Source: Micromonospora tarapacensis (GTDB lineage Bacteria > Actinomycetota > Actinomycetes > Mycobacteriales > Micromonosporaceae). From it: a DNA stretch of 64,000 nucleotides. The position numbers and the translations under genes are program-made. The notes under the pieces were generated by a model. The model ran no database searches. It was not told the DNA's origin and saw only the letters and a program-made list of their open reading frames with translations. This document shows, piece after piece, positions 12,334 through 20,604 of this stretch (positions within the stretch are counted from its first letter, which is position 1; each line of letters begins with the position of its first letter). The DNA lies in contig NZ_JAHCDI010000004.1 in the NCBI RefSeq assembly GCF_019697375.1, positions 3,769,324 to 3,833,323 of the forward strand, in the 5' to 3' direction.

Positions 12334-12360
12334 TCAAGATATCTTCGTAATTAATGGTTA
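12334..12360. promoter_or_regulatory. AT-rich divergent promoter with perfect palindrome
   Basis: The perfect 10-bp palindrome AAGATATCTT (12336-12345) is followed by the AT-rich CGTAATTAATGG, in otherwise very GC-rich DNA, between the divergent importer and galactose-oxidation arms. It is a candidate binding site for the GntR regulator of the locus (inference). Confidence 0.5.
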
Positions 12361-12395
12361 GACGAGACCAAGGCGAGAGTCAGGTGGATCAGCAT

Positions 12396-13142
12396 ATGCG
12401 CCGACTTGAGGGCAAGAATGCGCTGGTCACCGGCGCGATGGGCGGGATCGGCGCCGCCACCGCCCGGCGACTCGCCGCCGACGGAGCAGCCGTCGCGCTG
12501 CTCGACGTGCACGACACGACACCGCTGGCCGACGAACTGACCGCCGGCGGCGACCGAGCACTTTCCGTAATGGGCGATGTCAGCGACGAGGCCGACTGGA
12601 CGGCCGCCGTCGCGGCCACGCGGGCCGGCCTCGGCCCGGTCGACATCCTGGTCAGCGCCGCCTACGCCGTGCAGGTCGCGCCAGCACACGAAACCAGCCG
12701 GCAATCCTGGGACCACCAGCTCGGCGTCAGCCTCACCGGCTCCTTCCTCGGCGTCCGCGCCTGCCTGGACGACCTGCGGGCAGGCTCGGGCGCGGTGGTG
12801 CTGATCTCCTCGGTGCACGCGCTGGTGGGGTTGCCCGGCCGGCCCGCGTACGCCGCGGCCAAGGGCGGCCTGGTCGCGCTCGGCCGCCAGCTCGCCGTGG
12901 AGTACGGCCCGCGGGTGCGGGTCAACACCGTGCTGCCGGGGCCCATCCTCACCGGCGCCTGGGCCGACGTGTCCGAAGAGGACCGGGAGCGCAGCGTCGC
13001 GCAGACCGTGGCGCAGCGCTTCGGCACACCGGACGAGGTGGCCGCCACGGTCGCCTTCCTCGCCTCACCGGACGCCGCCTACATCACCGGCGCGAGCCTC
13101 GTGGTGGACGGTGGATGGACAGCGGTGAAAGCCTCGGCCTGA
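12396..13142 (+). CDS. SDR dehydrogenase, probable galactose 1-dehydrogenase
   Basis: 248-aa classical short-chain dehydrogenase. The cofactor motif TGAMGGIG is near residue 11, and the catalytic Ser-Tyr-Lys are in LISSVHALVG and YAAAKGGL. The C-terminal PDAAYITGASLVVDGG is standard. Start ATG at 12396 follows AGGTGG; an upstream in-frame ATG at 12354 has no ribosome site. Position at the head of an operon with galactonate dehydratase, KDPGal kinase and aldolase implies oxidation of D-galactose to galactonolactone, the first De Ley-Doudoroff step. The specific substrate is inferred from context because SDR sequences alone do not show it. Confidence 0.8.
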   Translation: MRRLEGKNALVTGAMGGIGAATARRLAADGAAVALLDVHDTTPLADELTAGGDRALSVMGDVSDEADWTAAVAATRAGLGPVDILVSAAYAVQVAPAHETSRQSWDHQLGVSLTGSFLGVRACLDDLRAGSGAVVLISSVHALVGLPGRPAYAAAKGGLVALGRQLAVEYGPRVRVNTVLPGPILTGAWADVSEEDRERSVAQTVAQRFGTPDEVAATVAFLASPDAAYITGASLVVDGGWTAVKASA

Positions 13143-13181
13143 GAGAGATCGATACCGACCAGCGAAAAGGCCAGGAGAGCA

Positions 13182-13892
13182 TTGGCACAGTACGCACGCC
13201 GCGGCGTCCACGGGCAAACCGTCGAAGCGATCGCCCGTCGCATCCTCACCGGGGAGATCGCCGCCGGCGCGACCCTGAACATCGTCGCGTTGCAGGAGGA
13301 GTTCGACGTCAGCCTGACGGCGTTACGCGAGGCACTGAAGGTCCTGTCGGCAAAAGGCATCGTCGACGCCCGGCAGAAGCGCGGCACCTTCGTCCGGCCC
13401 CGTGCGGACTGGAACCTGCTCGACGGCGACGTGATCCGCTGGCAGTTCGCCGGGGACACCGACCAGCGGCTGCTCGACCAACTGCACGAGGTGCGCGCCA
13501 TCATCGAGCCGGCCGCCGCGCGTCTGGCGGCCACCCGCGCCAGCGAGGACGACCTGGCCGCGCTCGACCGGGCACTGGCCGAGATGGCAGCGGCCAACGG
13601 TGACTCCGGCGCCGCCGTCGCCGCCGACCTCGCCTTCCACCGCGCGCTGCTCGCCGCCACCCACAACGAGCTACTGGAACGGATGGAGGTGGTGATGGAG
13701 ACCGGGCTCGCCGAACGGGACCGTCTGGTGCACGGCGGCGCCGCGCACGACGACCCGGTGCCCAGCCACCGTGCGGTGGTCGACGCGCTGCGCGAGCGGG
13801 ACGCCGCGGCGGCCGAGTCCGCCATGCGTGAGTTGCTGGACAAGGCCGTCCGCGACGTGGAGAAGGCACGGGGACAGAGGAGCAGTCAGTGA
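13182..13892 (+). CDS. GntR-family regulator, FadR subfamily
   Basis: 236-aa regulator. The N-terminal winged helix (about residues 8-75) includes LTALREALKVLSAKGIVDAR and the wing KRGTFVRP. The C-terminal helical FCD ligand domain has metal-ligand positions in DLAFHRALLAATHN and PSHRAVVDAL. The start is probably TTG at 13182 behind AGGAG. It is the second gene of the galactose operon and its stop overlaps the dgoD start (GTGA). By analogy with DgoR-type regulators it should repress the locus until galactonate or a related acid binds; the ligand is inferred. Confidence 0.87.
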   Translation: MAQYARRGVHGQTVEAIARRILTGEIAAGATLNIVALQEEFDVSLTALREALKVLSAKGIVDARQKRGTFVRPRADWNLLDGDVIRWQFAGDTDQRLLDQLHEVRAIIEPAAARLAATRASEDDLAALDRALAEMAAANGDSGAAVAADLAFHRALLAATHNELLERMEVVMETGLAERDRLVHGGAAHDDPVPSHRAVVDALRERDAAAAESAMRELLDKAVRDVEKARGQRSSQ

Positions 13893-15034
13893 AGATCGAA
13901 CGGATCGAGACCTTCCTCGTCGCGCCACGGTGGTTGTTCTGCCGGGTGGAGACCGACGACGGGCTGGTCGGATGGGGTGAACCGGTGGTCGAGGGGCGCG
14001 CCGAAGTGGTGCGAACCGCGGTCGAGGTGCTCTCCGAATACCTGATCGGCGCGGATCCACTCCGCATCGAGCAGCACTGGCAGGTGCTCACCAAGGGCGG
14101 CTTCTACCGGGGCGGCCCGATCCTCTCCAGCGCGGTCGCCGGCCTCGACCAGGCACTCTGGGACATCGCCGGGCAGGCGTACGCCGCGCCGGTACACGCG
14201 CTGCTCGGTGGGCCGGTGCGTGACCGGGTCCGGATCTACTCGTGGATCGGCGGGGACGAGCCCGACGAGGTGGCCGACGCCGCCGCCGCACAGCTCGCCG
14301 CCGGCCTCACCGGGGTCAAGATGAACGCCTGCGGGCGGCTGGCTCCCATCCCCACCTCCGCCGAGGTGGACGCCGTGGTCGGCCGGGTCGCCGCCGCCCG
14401 GGAGGTGCTCGGCCCCGACCGGGACATCGCGCTCGACTTCCACGGCCGGTCCGGGCTGGCGGCCGTCCGCCGGATCCTGCCGGAGCTGGCCCCGCTGCGC
14501 CCGTTCTTCGTGGAGGAACCGGTCCTGCCCGACCAGGCCCACCACCTGCGCGACATCGTCGCCGGCACGCCGATCCCGGTGGCCACCGGCGAGCGGCTCT
14601 ACGGCCGCGCCGAGTTCCTCGGCCCGTTGCAGGCCGGGGTCGCCGTGGTCCAGCCGGACCTGTCGCACGCCGGCGGGATCTCCGAGGTCCGCCGGATCGC
14701 CGCGCTGGCCGAGACGTACGGCGCGCTACTCGCCCCGCACTGCCCACTCGGCCCGATCTCCCTGGCGGCCAGCCTCCAGGTGGCCTTCGCGACACCGAAC
14801 TTCCTGATCCAGGAGCAGAGCATCGGCATCCACTACAACGCCGGCTCGGAACTGCTGGACTACCTGGTCGACCCGGAGCCGTTCCGGTTCGTGGACGGGC
14901 ACATCGCCCGCTTCGACCGGCCCGGGCTGGGCATCACGGTGGACGAGGCGGCGGTACGCGCGGCCGCCCGTACCCCGCACGCCTGGCGCAACCCCGTCTG
15001 GCAACACGCCGACGGGTCGTTCGCGGAATGGTGA
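13889..15034 (+). CDS. dgoD: D-galactonate dehydratase
   Basis: 381-aa enolase-superfamily enzyme converting D-galactonate to 2-keto-3-deoxygalactonate. It follows E. coli DgoD closely along its whole length, including PRWLFCRVETDDG, GFYRGGPIL, GLDFH-like ALDFHGR, QPDLSHAGGI and the C-terminal NPVWQHADGS. Metal ligands are D183, E209 and E235; catalytic histidines are H185 and H284. The GTG start overlaps the gntR stop. This is the most specific enzyme of the cluster and fixes the pathway as galactonate metabolism. Confidence 0.93.
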   Translation: MKIERIETFLVAPRWLFCRVETDDGLVGWGEPVVEGRAEVVRTAVEVLSEYLIGADPLRIEQHWQVLTKGGFYRGGPILSSAVAGLDQALWDIAGQAYAAPVHALLGGPVRDRVRIYSWIGGDEPDEVADAAAAQLAAGLTGVKMNACGRLAPIPTSAEVDAVVGRVAAAREVLGPDRDIALDFHGRSGLAAVRRILPELAPLRPFFVEEPVLPDQAHHLRDIVAGTPIPVATGERLYGRAEFLGPLQAGVAVVQPDLSHAGGISEVRRIAALAETYGALLAPHCPLGPISLAASLQVAFATPNFLIQEQSIGIHYNAGSELLDYLVDPEPFRFVDGHIARFDRPGLGITVDEAAVRAAARTPHAWRNPVWQHADGSFAEW

Positions 15035-15890
15035 CCGGCGCGGAGCCGGTGCCGCTGCGCGCGTCGTGCGACGCGGCGCACGGCGGCCGGTGGACCAGCC
15101 TGCGCGGCGGCGGCCGGGAGTGGCTCTGGCGCGGCCCCGAGCCCGGCCGGCACGAGGTACGCCCCGACGACGGGTTCATCGACGCCGGCGGGTTGGAGGA
15201 GTGCCTGCCCACCGTGCGCGGCCGACCCGACCACGGCGAGGTGTGGTCGCGGCCGTGGACAGCCGCCGGCACCGACACCGCCGACACCCTGGTCATCGAG
15301 CGGCCGACGTTCACCCTGAGCCGCCGGATCACCGACCGGGATGGTGTGGTGGTGGCCGACTACCGGCTGGCCGCCGACCCCGGTCACCGGTTCGTCTGGG
15401 CCGCGCACGCCCTTCTCGACCTCTCCCCCTCGGCCCGCCTCGACGCGCCCGTCGGCACCCCGACCCGGCTGCACCCCGAGGCCGCCGCACTACTGCCGCC
15501 CGGCACCTGGCCCACCGGCGCCCCTGGCTGACCGGGCCGTGGCCGGCCCCCGCCGGGCTGGCGCTGGACACCCTCGGCCCGGTCGACGGGACCGCGCTCG
15601 GCGCGGTGCTGCTCGACTGCCCCCGGGTCCAGGTGATCGACGGCGTCGACCGGCTGACCCTGGAACTGCGGTGCCCGGGCCAGCCACGCAGCACCGCGCT
15701 CTGGCGCAACCTGGGTGGCTGGCCGGCCGACGCCGCCTACCGCAGCATCGGCGTCGAACCGATGCTCGGCGCTGCCTTCGACCTGGCCGACGCCGGCCCG
15801 GCCGACGCGGCAGTCGTGCCGCCCGCCGGTGAGGTCACCTGGCGACTCACCATCTCCGCCCATCGCATCCACCGAGGACACCCGCGATGA
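15028..15890 (+). CDS. Aldose 1-epimerase-like protein (mutarotase), frame broken at 15521-15524
   Basis: About 287 aa when the frame is repaired. The first part (GGRWTSLRGGGREWLWRG, GGLEECLPTV) and the second part, in another frame (TALWRNLGGWPADAAYRSIG, VEPMLGAAFDL), are typical of galactose mutarotase-related proteins with a Gly-Gly-Glu-Cys catalytic region. The frame changes at a run of four C; one extra C gives continuous GAPWLTGPW. The gene overlaps the dgoD stop and ends in an ATGA overlap with the aldolase gene. Role: interconverting anomers of galactose so that the dehydrogenase can act. Homopolymer miscall is more likely than genuine loss. Confidence 0.78.
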
Positions 15891-16506
15891 ACCTGCTCGA
15901 CGAACTGCGTACCCACCGGCTGCTGGCCATCGTGCGCGGCCCGGACCCGGCCGCGGCGCTGACCGCCGTGCTCACCCTGGCCGAGAGCGGCGTCGCGCTG
16001 GTCGAGGTCTCGCTGACAAGCGCCGACGCGCTGGGCACCATCCGGCGCGCCCGAGCCGCCCTCGGGCCCGACTTCGCCCTGGGCGCGGGCACCGTGCTCG
16101 GCGCCGACGACGCCCGCGCGGCGGCCGACGCGGGCGCCGGTTTCCTGGTCACCCCGGCGCTGGCACCGAGCCTCGCCGAGGGCGCCCGGCTCGGGCTGCC
16201 GGTGCTCGCCGGGGCACTCACCCCCACCGAGGTGGTGCAGGCCAGCAGCGGCGGGGCCACCGCGATCAAGCTCTTTCCGGCCTCCCTCGGGGGGCCCGAC
16301 TACCTCGGCGCGCTGCGTGACCCGTTCCCCGGCACCGCGTTCGTGCCGGTCGGTGGGGTCGACGCGGACGGTGCGCGGCGCTACCTCGACCGCGGTGCGG
16401 TCGCGGTCGGCGTCGGCTCCCGCTGCTCGGCGGTGCCGTCCACGGCGGCGACCCGGCGGCACTGCGCGAACGCGCCGCGGCGTTCCTCACGGCGGTCCGG
16501 CAATGA
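15887..16506 (+). CDS. dgoA: 2-dehydro-3-deoxy-6-phosphogalactonate aldolase, frame broken near 16419
   Basis: About 206 aa after repair. Class-I KDPG/KDPGal aldolase that cleaves KDPGal into pyruvate and glyceraldehyde 3-phosphate. The Schiff-base lysine is K128 in ATAIKLFPAS and the general base E40 lies in LVEVSLTS; the phosphate-binding VPVGGVDADG is present. As written the frame runs on into an unrelated tail after GVGS. One added C in the CCC run at 16419-16421 restores PLLGGAVHGGDPAALRERAA and a stop at 16506 that overlaps the kinase start (ATGA). The repaired end and overlap strongly favour a one-base error. Confidence 0.85.
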
Positions 16507-17444
16507 CCGACCTGCTCACCCTCGGTGAGACGATGACGGCCTTCCGCAGCACCGGGCCGCTGCGGCTGGGCGGCACCGCCGGGATCTCGGTCGCCGGGTC
16601 GGAGTCGACGGTGGCGATCGGGCTGGCCCGGCTCGGTCACCGGGCCGCCTGGGTCGGGGTCACCGGCGCCGACGAGCCCGGCGAGCTGATTCGCCGTACG
16701 CTGCGCGCCGAAGGCGTCGACCTGACCTGGTCCCGGGTCGACCCGACCGCGCCCACCGGGCTGATCCTCGTCGAGAACCGGGTCGCCGACATCAACCGGG
16801 TCACCTACCACCGCGCCGGATCGGCCGGCTCCCGGCTGGGCCCGGCCGACGTGACCCGTGCCTTCGACACGCCCGGGCCGTCGCCCCGGCTGCTGCACGT
16901 CACCGGCATCACCTGCGCGCTGGGCGTCGAGCCGTACCAGGCGGTGGTAGCGGCCGTGCGGCGCGCCCACGCGGCGGGCAGCACGGTCTGCCTGGACGTC
17001 AACCACCGGCAGCGGCTCTGGTCGGTCACCGAGGCCGCCGCCGCCCTACGACCGCTGCTGCCCTCGATCGACCTGGTGGTCGCCTCCGACGACGAACTGG
17101 CCGTACTGACCGGTGCGCCCGATCCGGTCGAAGCCCTGCTCTCGGAGGGCGTGACCGAGGTCGTGGTCAAACACGGCGCCGGCGGAGCGACCAGCCACCG
17201 CGCGACCGGCACGGCGCACCGCCCGGCCCGGACGGTGCCGGTGGTGGACACCGTCGGCGCCGGTGACGCCTTCGTGGCCGGGCTGCTCTCCGGCTGGCTG
17301 GACGGTGCCGACGCACCGGCCCGGCTGGACCGGGCAGTCACCACCGGCGCGTTCGCGGTCGCCACCCGCGGCGACTGGGAGGGCCTGCCCGGCCGGGCGG
17401 AGCTGACCCTGCTCGACCACGGCCCCGGCGGTACTGTCCGCTGA
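16503..17444 (+). CDS. dgoK: PfkB-family sugar kinase, probable 2-keto-3-deoxygalactonate kinase
   Basis: 313-aa ribokinase/PfkB-type kinase. Signature 2 is DTVGAGDAFVAGLLSG, whose Asp is the catalytic base, and the N-terminal sugar-binding region includes GGTAGISVAGSES. Start ATG at 16503 overlaps the repaired aldolase stop. In this operon it should phosphorylate 2-keto-3-deoxygalactonate before aldol cleavage. PfkB members also act on 2-keto-3-deoxygluconate and other sugars, so the assignment rests on the DgoD and aldolase neighbours. It is not related to the hexokinase-like DgoK of enterobacteria, so the symbol is functional only. Confidence 0.8.
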   Translation: MTDLLTLGETMTAFRSTGPLRLGGTAGISVAGSESTVAIGLARLGHRAAWVGVTGADEPGELIRRTLRAEGVDLTWSRVDPTAPTGLILVENRVADINRVTYHRAGSAGSRLGPADVTRAFDTPGPSPRLLHVTGITCALGVEPYQAVVAAVRRAHAAGSTVCLDVNHRQRLWSVTEAAAALRPLLPSIDLVVASDDELAVLTGAPDPVEALLSEGVTEVVVKHGAGGATSHRATGTAHRPARTVPVVDTVGAGDAFVAGLLSGWLDGADAPARLDRAVTTGAFAVATRGDWEGLPGRAELTLLDHGPGGTVR

Positions 17445-17497
17445 CCGCTACGGTGGCCGACCGCCGCCTTGGCACACCCCCTAGTTGGAGGAACAGC

Positions 17498-18382
17498 ATG
17501 GAGCTGACCGAGCCGACCGTGTGGAGCACCGACCGGTTGGAGCTGGGCGAAGGGCTGCGCTGGGTCGACGACCGACTGGTCCTGGTCGACCTGCTGGCCG
17601 GACGGCTGCTGGAGGCCAACGGCGCCGGGCCGGCCCCGCTACGGGAACTACGCCGCCTCGACGTTCCGCTCGGCGCGGTAGCCCCGGTGGCCGACCGGCC
17701 CGGCGACCTGCTGGCCGCCGCCGGGACCGGCGTCAGCCTGCTGCCCGTCACCGGTGACCCCCGACCGGTCGTCGACCTGGTGGGCGACGCCCCTGAGCCG
17801 ACCCGGATGAACGACGCGGTCGCCGACCCGCACGGCCGGTTCTGGGCCGGCAGCATGACGTACGCCGGGATACCCGGCGGGGGCACGCTGTACCGGCTGA
17901 ACCCCGGCGCGGTGCCGGTGCCGGCGGTGACCGGGCTGACCATCCCGAACGGGCCGGCGTTCGACGCCACCGGCACCACCATGTACCTCGCCGACTCGCC
18001 ACCCGGCGAGGTCGACCGTTTCACCGTCGACCCGGGCACCGGCGACCTGCACGGACGGGAGCCGTTCCTGCGCCTGGCCCCCGCCGACGGCAGCCCGGAC
18101 GGCATGGCGGTCGACGCGGCGGGTCACCTCTGGGTCGCGCTCTGGGGCGGTTCGGCCGTGCGCCGCTACCGGCCGGACGGCAGCCTCGACCGGGAGATCC
18201 GGCTGCCGGCCGCCCAGCCGGCCGGTATCTGCCTGGGCGGCCCCGGGCTGCGCCGACTCTTCATCGGCACCGCCCGCCTGGGGCTCACCTCGCCCGGCCC
18301 GACGGACGGCGCGGTGCTCGCCGTCGACGTCCCGGTCCCCGGCCTACCCACCGCGCACGCCACCGCACCCGGCGCGGACTGA
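17498..18382 (+). CDS. SMP-30/gluconolactonase-family lactonase, probable galactonolactonase
   Basis: 294-aa six-bladed propeller lactonase. Metal-binding residues are recognisable in GEGLRWVDDR (Glu), IPNGPAFD (Asn) and DGSPDGMAVD (Asp), with the family sequence RFWAGSMTYAG. The start ATG at 17498 follows TTGGAGG. It lies 53 bp after the kinase in the same direction. It would hydrolyse galactono-1,4- or 1,5-lactone to galactonate, the step between the SDR and DgoD, completing the pathway. Substrate is inferred from context. Confidence 0.87.
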   Translation: MELTEPTVWSTDRLELGEGLRWVDDRLVLVDLLAGRLLEANGAGPAPLRELRRLDVPLGAVAPVADRPGDLLAAAGTGVSLLPVTGDPRPVVDLVGDAPEPTRMNDAVADPHGRFWAGSMTYAGIPGGGTLYRLNPGAVPVPAVTGLTIPNGPAFDATGTTMYLADSPPGEVDRFTVDPGTGDLHGREPFLRLAPADGSPDGMAVDAAGHLWVALWGGSAVRRYRPDGSLDREIRLPAAQPAGICLGGPGLRRLFIGTARLGLTSPGPTDGAVLAVDVPVPGLPTAHATAPGAD

Positions 18383-18410
18383 CCGGGACCAAGCTGGTCG
18401 ACCCCGTGGG

Positions 18411-19426
18411 TCAGGTGGCGGGGAGGCGTACCTCGAATCGGCAACCGCGGTCGATGTTGCGTACGTCCACCCGGCCGCCGTGCGCCTCGACGAGGCCGCG
18501 CACGATGGCCAGGCCGAGTCCTCCCCCGCCGCCTGAGTCGGCCGCCCCGGGGTGCGGGCGCGCTCGCCTCGGAACGCGACGTCGAAGACCCGGTCCAGGT
18601 CGTCGCCGGGGATCCCGCCGCAGGTGTCGGAGACGGCCAGCCACACGTTGTCGGATTCGTGGCCGGCGGCGATGTGTACGCTCCCGTCCTCCGGTGTGTA
18701 GCGGACGGAGTTGATCAGCAGGTTGCTGACGATCCGGGCGAGTTCGCGTTCGCCGGCCCGGACGTGGGGCCAGCCGCTGTCCGCGGCGACCAGGTGGATC
18801 CGGCGGCGGGCGGCGAGCGGCGCGACGCCGGCGATCGCGTCGGACACCACGTCGCGTAACGGCACGATGGTGGGTACGAGCCGCAGCGCGCCGGCGTTGA
18901 TCCGGGACAGCTCGAACAGGTCGTCGACGAGTTGGGCCATCCGGTCGGTCTCCACCCGGATGCGCCGGTGGTATTCGTCGACGATGGCCGGGTCGTGGAT
19001 GATCCGGTCCTCGAGGGCCTCGGCCATGGCCCGCAGCCCGGCCAGGGGGGTGCGCAGGTCGTGTGACACCCATGCCACGAGTTCCCGGCGACCGGCCTCA
19101 AGCCGCCGTTCGCGTTCTCGGGCTGTCTGGGCCCAGACCGCGGAGGCGGCCAGCCGGCTGCCGAAAACGGCGCCGACGGCGAGGCTGATCACCGCGGAGG
19201 CGCTGACCGTCACGAGGACGACCCACAGGTCGTGCGGCGACAGGAACATCGCCTGGGCGACCGTGGCGACTCCGGCGACCACGGCGAGTACGGTGACGGC
19301 GAGGAGGACCAGGACGTGGACGAGAATCGAGCGCCCGCGCAGCAACCGCAGCGCTGCGGCGCCGGCCAGGCCGACGACGCCTCCGGCGGCGAGGGCGTAG
19401 AGCCCGATGAGCAGCGTGTCGTTCAC
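18411..19426 (-). CDS. Sensor histidine kinase, frame broken near 18545-18552
   Basis: About 338 aa after repair. Three hydrophobic segments lie within residues 1-90, then the HisKA dimerisation helix with H122 in VSHDLRTPLAGL, and the HATPase domain with N-box LLINSVRYTP and G1 box DTCGGIPGDDLDRVF. The G2 box, GLGLAIVRGLVEAHGG, is in another frame. A missing base in the adjacent CCCC/GGGG runs separates them, and one added base joins RTPGAADSGGG. The GTG start overlaps the response-regulator stop (GTGA). It is the last gene of a long minus-strand operon with glycosyltransferase and oxidoreductase genes. Confidence 0.85.
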
Positions 19427-20142
19427 TGGCCGGCGTCCTCGTCGAGTGGGTCGTAGCGGTATCCGACACCCCAGACGGTGCGGATGCGGCGCGGTTCGGC
19501 CGGGTCGTCCTCGATCTTCTCGCGCAGGCGGCGGACGTGCACGGTGACTGTCGACTGGTCGCCGAACTGCCATCCCCAGACCTTGTCCAGCAGGTCGCCG
19601 CGGGACCACGCGCGCCCGGGATGGTGCATGAGGAAGATCAGGAGATCGATTTCCCGGGCGGTCAGCGACAGCGGCGTGCCGTTCATCCTGGCGACGCGGC
19701 GGGCGGTGTCCACGGTCAGTGCCGCGTCGGTCAGCTTCGCGGGGACGGTGGGATGGGCGGTGTGCGTGGCGGTGCGGCGTAGCACGGAGCGGACACGCAG
19801 CACGAGTTCGCGGGGCGAGAAGGGTTTGGTCACGTAGTCGTCGGCGCCGACCTCCAGCCCGAGGACGCGGTCGGCCTCCTCACCGAGGGCGGTGAGCATG
19901 ATCACCGGCAGGTCGGGCAGTTGCCGCCGGATTCGGCGGCAGACCTCGAGGCCGTCGATGCCGGGCATCATGAGGTCGAGCACCACGAGGTCGGGGCGCT
20001 GCGCGGCGATCGCGGCGAGGCCGTCGGCGCCGTCGGCGGCCAGCTGGACCTGGCAGCCGGCCTGCTCCAGGTAACGCCGGACGACGTCACTGACCGTCGG
20101 GTTGTCGTCAACCACCAGCACCCGGTGTCCCATCCCAGCCAC
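19423..20142 (-). CDS. OmpR/PhoB-family response regulator
   Basis: 239-aa response regulator. The receiver domain (residues 6-120) has acidic pocket V-DD at 11-13, phospho-acceptor D56 in VLDLMMPG and the conserved Lys in DDYVTKPFSP. The C-terminal winged helix (about 140-232) includes SLTAREIDLLIFLM, WSRGDLLDKVWGW and RIRTVWGVGYRY. Start is GTG 20142 or ATG 20133, neither with a strong ribosome site, consistent with translational coupling. It lies 15 bp after the upstream membrane-protein gene and overlaps the kinase gene. Confidence 0.92.
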   Translation of the reverse strand: MAGMGHRVLVVDDNPTVSDVVRRYLEQAGCQVQLAADGADGLAAIAAQRPDLVVLDLMMPGIDGLEVCRRIRRQLPDLPVIMLTALGEEADRVLGLEVGADDYVTKPFSPRELVLRVRSVLRRTATHTAHPTVPAKLTDAALTVDTARRVARMNGTPLSLTAREIDLLIFLMHHPGRAWSRGDLLDKVWGWQFGDQSTVTVHVRRLREKIEDDPAEPRRIRTVWGVGYRYDPLDEDAGQ

Positions 20143-20157
20143 GCTATCGACCGGGGG

Positions 20158-20604
20158 TCACGGACCGCCCCCGCCGGGCCTTTCGGATTTCTTACGATCT
20201 GTCGCCGTCCGGCGCAGCCGGACAGGTAGCACGCCGGCCAGCAGCGTCGCGCCGGCGATGACGAGCAGGACGGCGACGAGATTGCGGCCGTACGGCAACG
20301 GCAGCACCGACGGGTTGTCGGCCGAGCGTCCGAATCCCAGGGCCAGCGGCAGCCCTACCACGGTCACCGCCGCGGCGGTGACCGCGGCGATCCGGGCCGT
20401 CGACCGGTACCGCGGCGGGACGCGGGTCAGCGCGGCGCCGACGGTCAGGACTGCCGCCATCCAGACGACATCGTGGCCCACCAGCACGGCGGCCAGGAAG
20501 AGCAGCACACCGGCCGGAGCCAGGTCGCTGTCGGTGAGAGCACCGACGACGGCGTACGCCATGAGCAGGCAACCACCGGTGATCAACACGGTCCGGGTTC
20601 CCAT
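20158..20604 (-). CDS. Small integral membrane protein, function unknown
   Basis: 148 aa with about five hydrophobic segments (for example TVLITGGCLLMAYAVVGAL and NLVAVLLVIAGATLLAGVLP) and a basic, proline-rich tail ending GGGGP. The ATG overlaps the stop of the molybdopterin oxidoreductase gene (TGATG), so the two are translationally coupled and may cooperate. No family was recognised. Possible roles are a membrane subunit of the oxidoreductase or an input partner of the downstream two-component system. Confidence 0.75.
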   Translation of the reverse strand: MGTRTVLITGGCLLMAYAVVGALTDSDLAPAGVLLFLAAVLVGHDVVWMAAVLTVGAALTRVPPRYRSTARIAAVTAAAVTVVGLPLALGFGRSADNPSVLPLPYGRNLVAVLLVIAGATLLAGVLPVRLRRTATDRKKSERPGGGGP

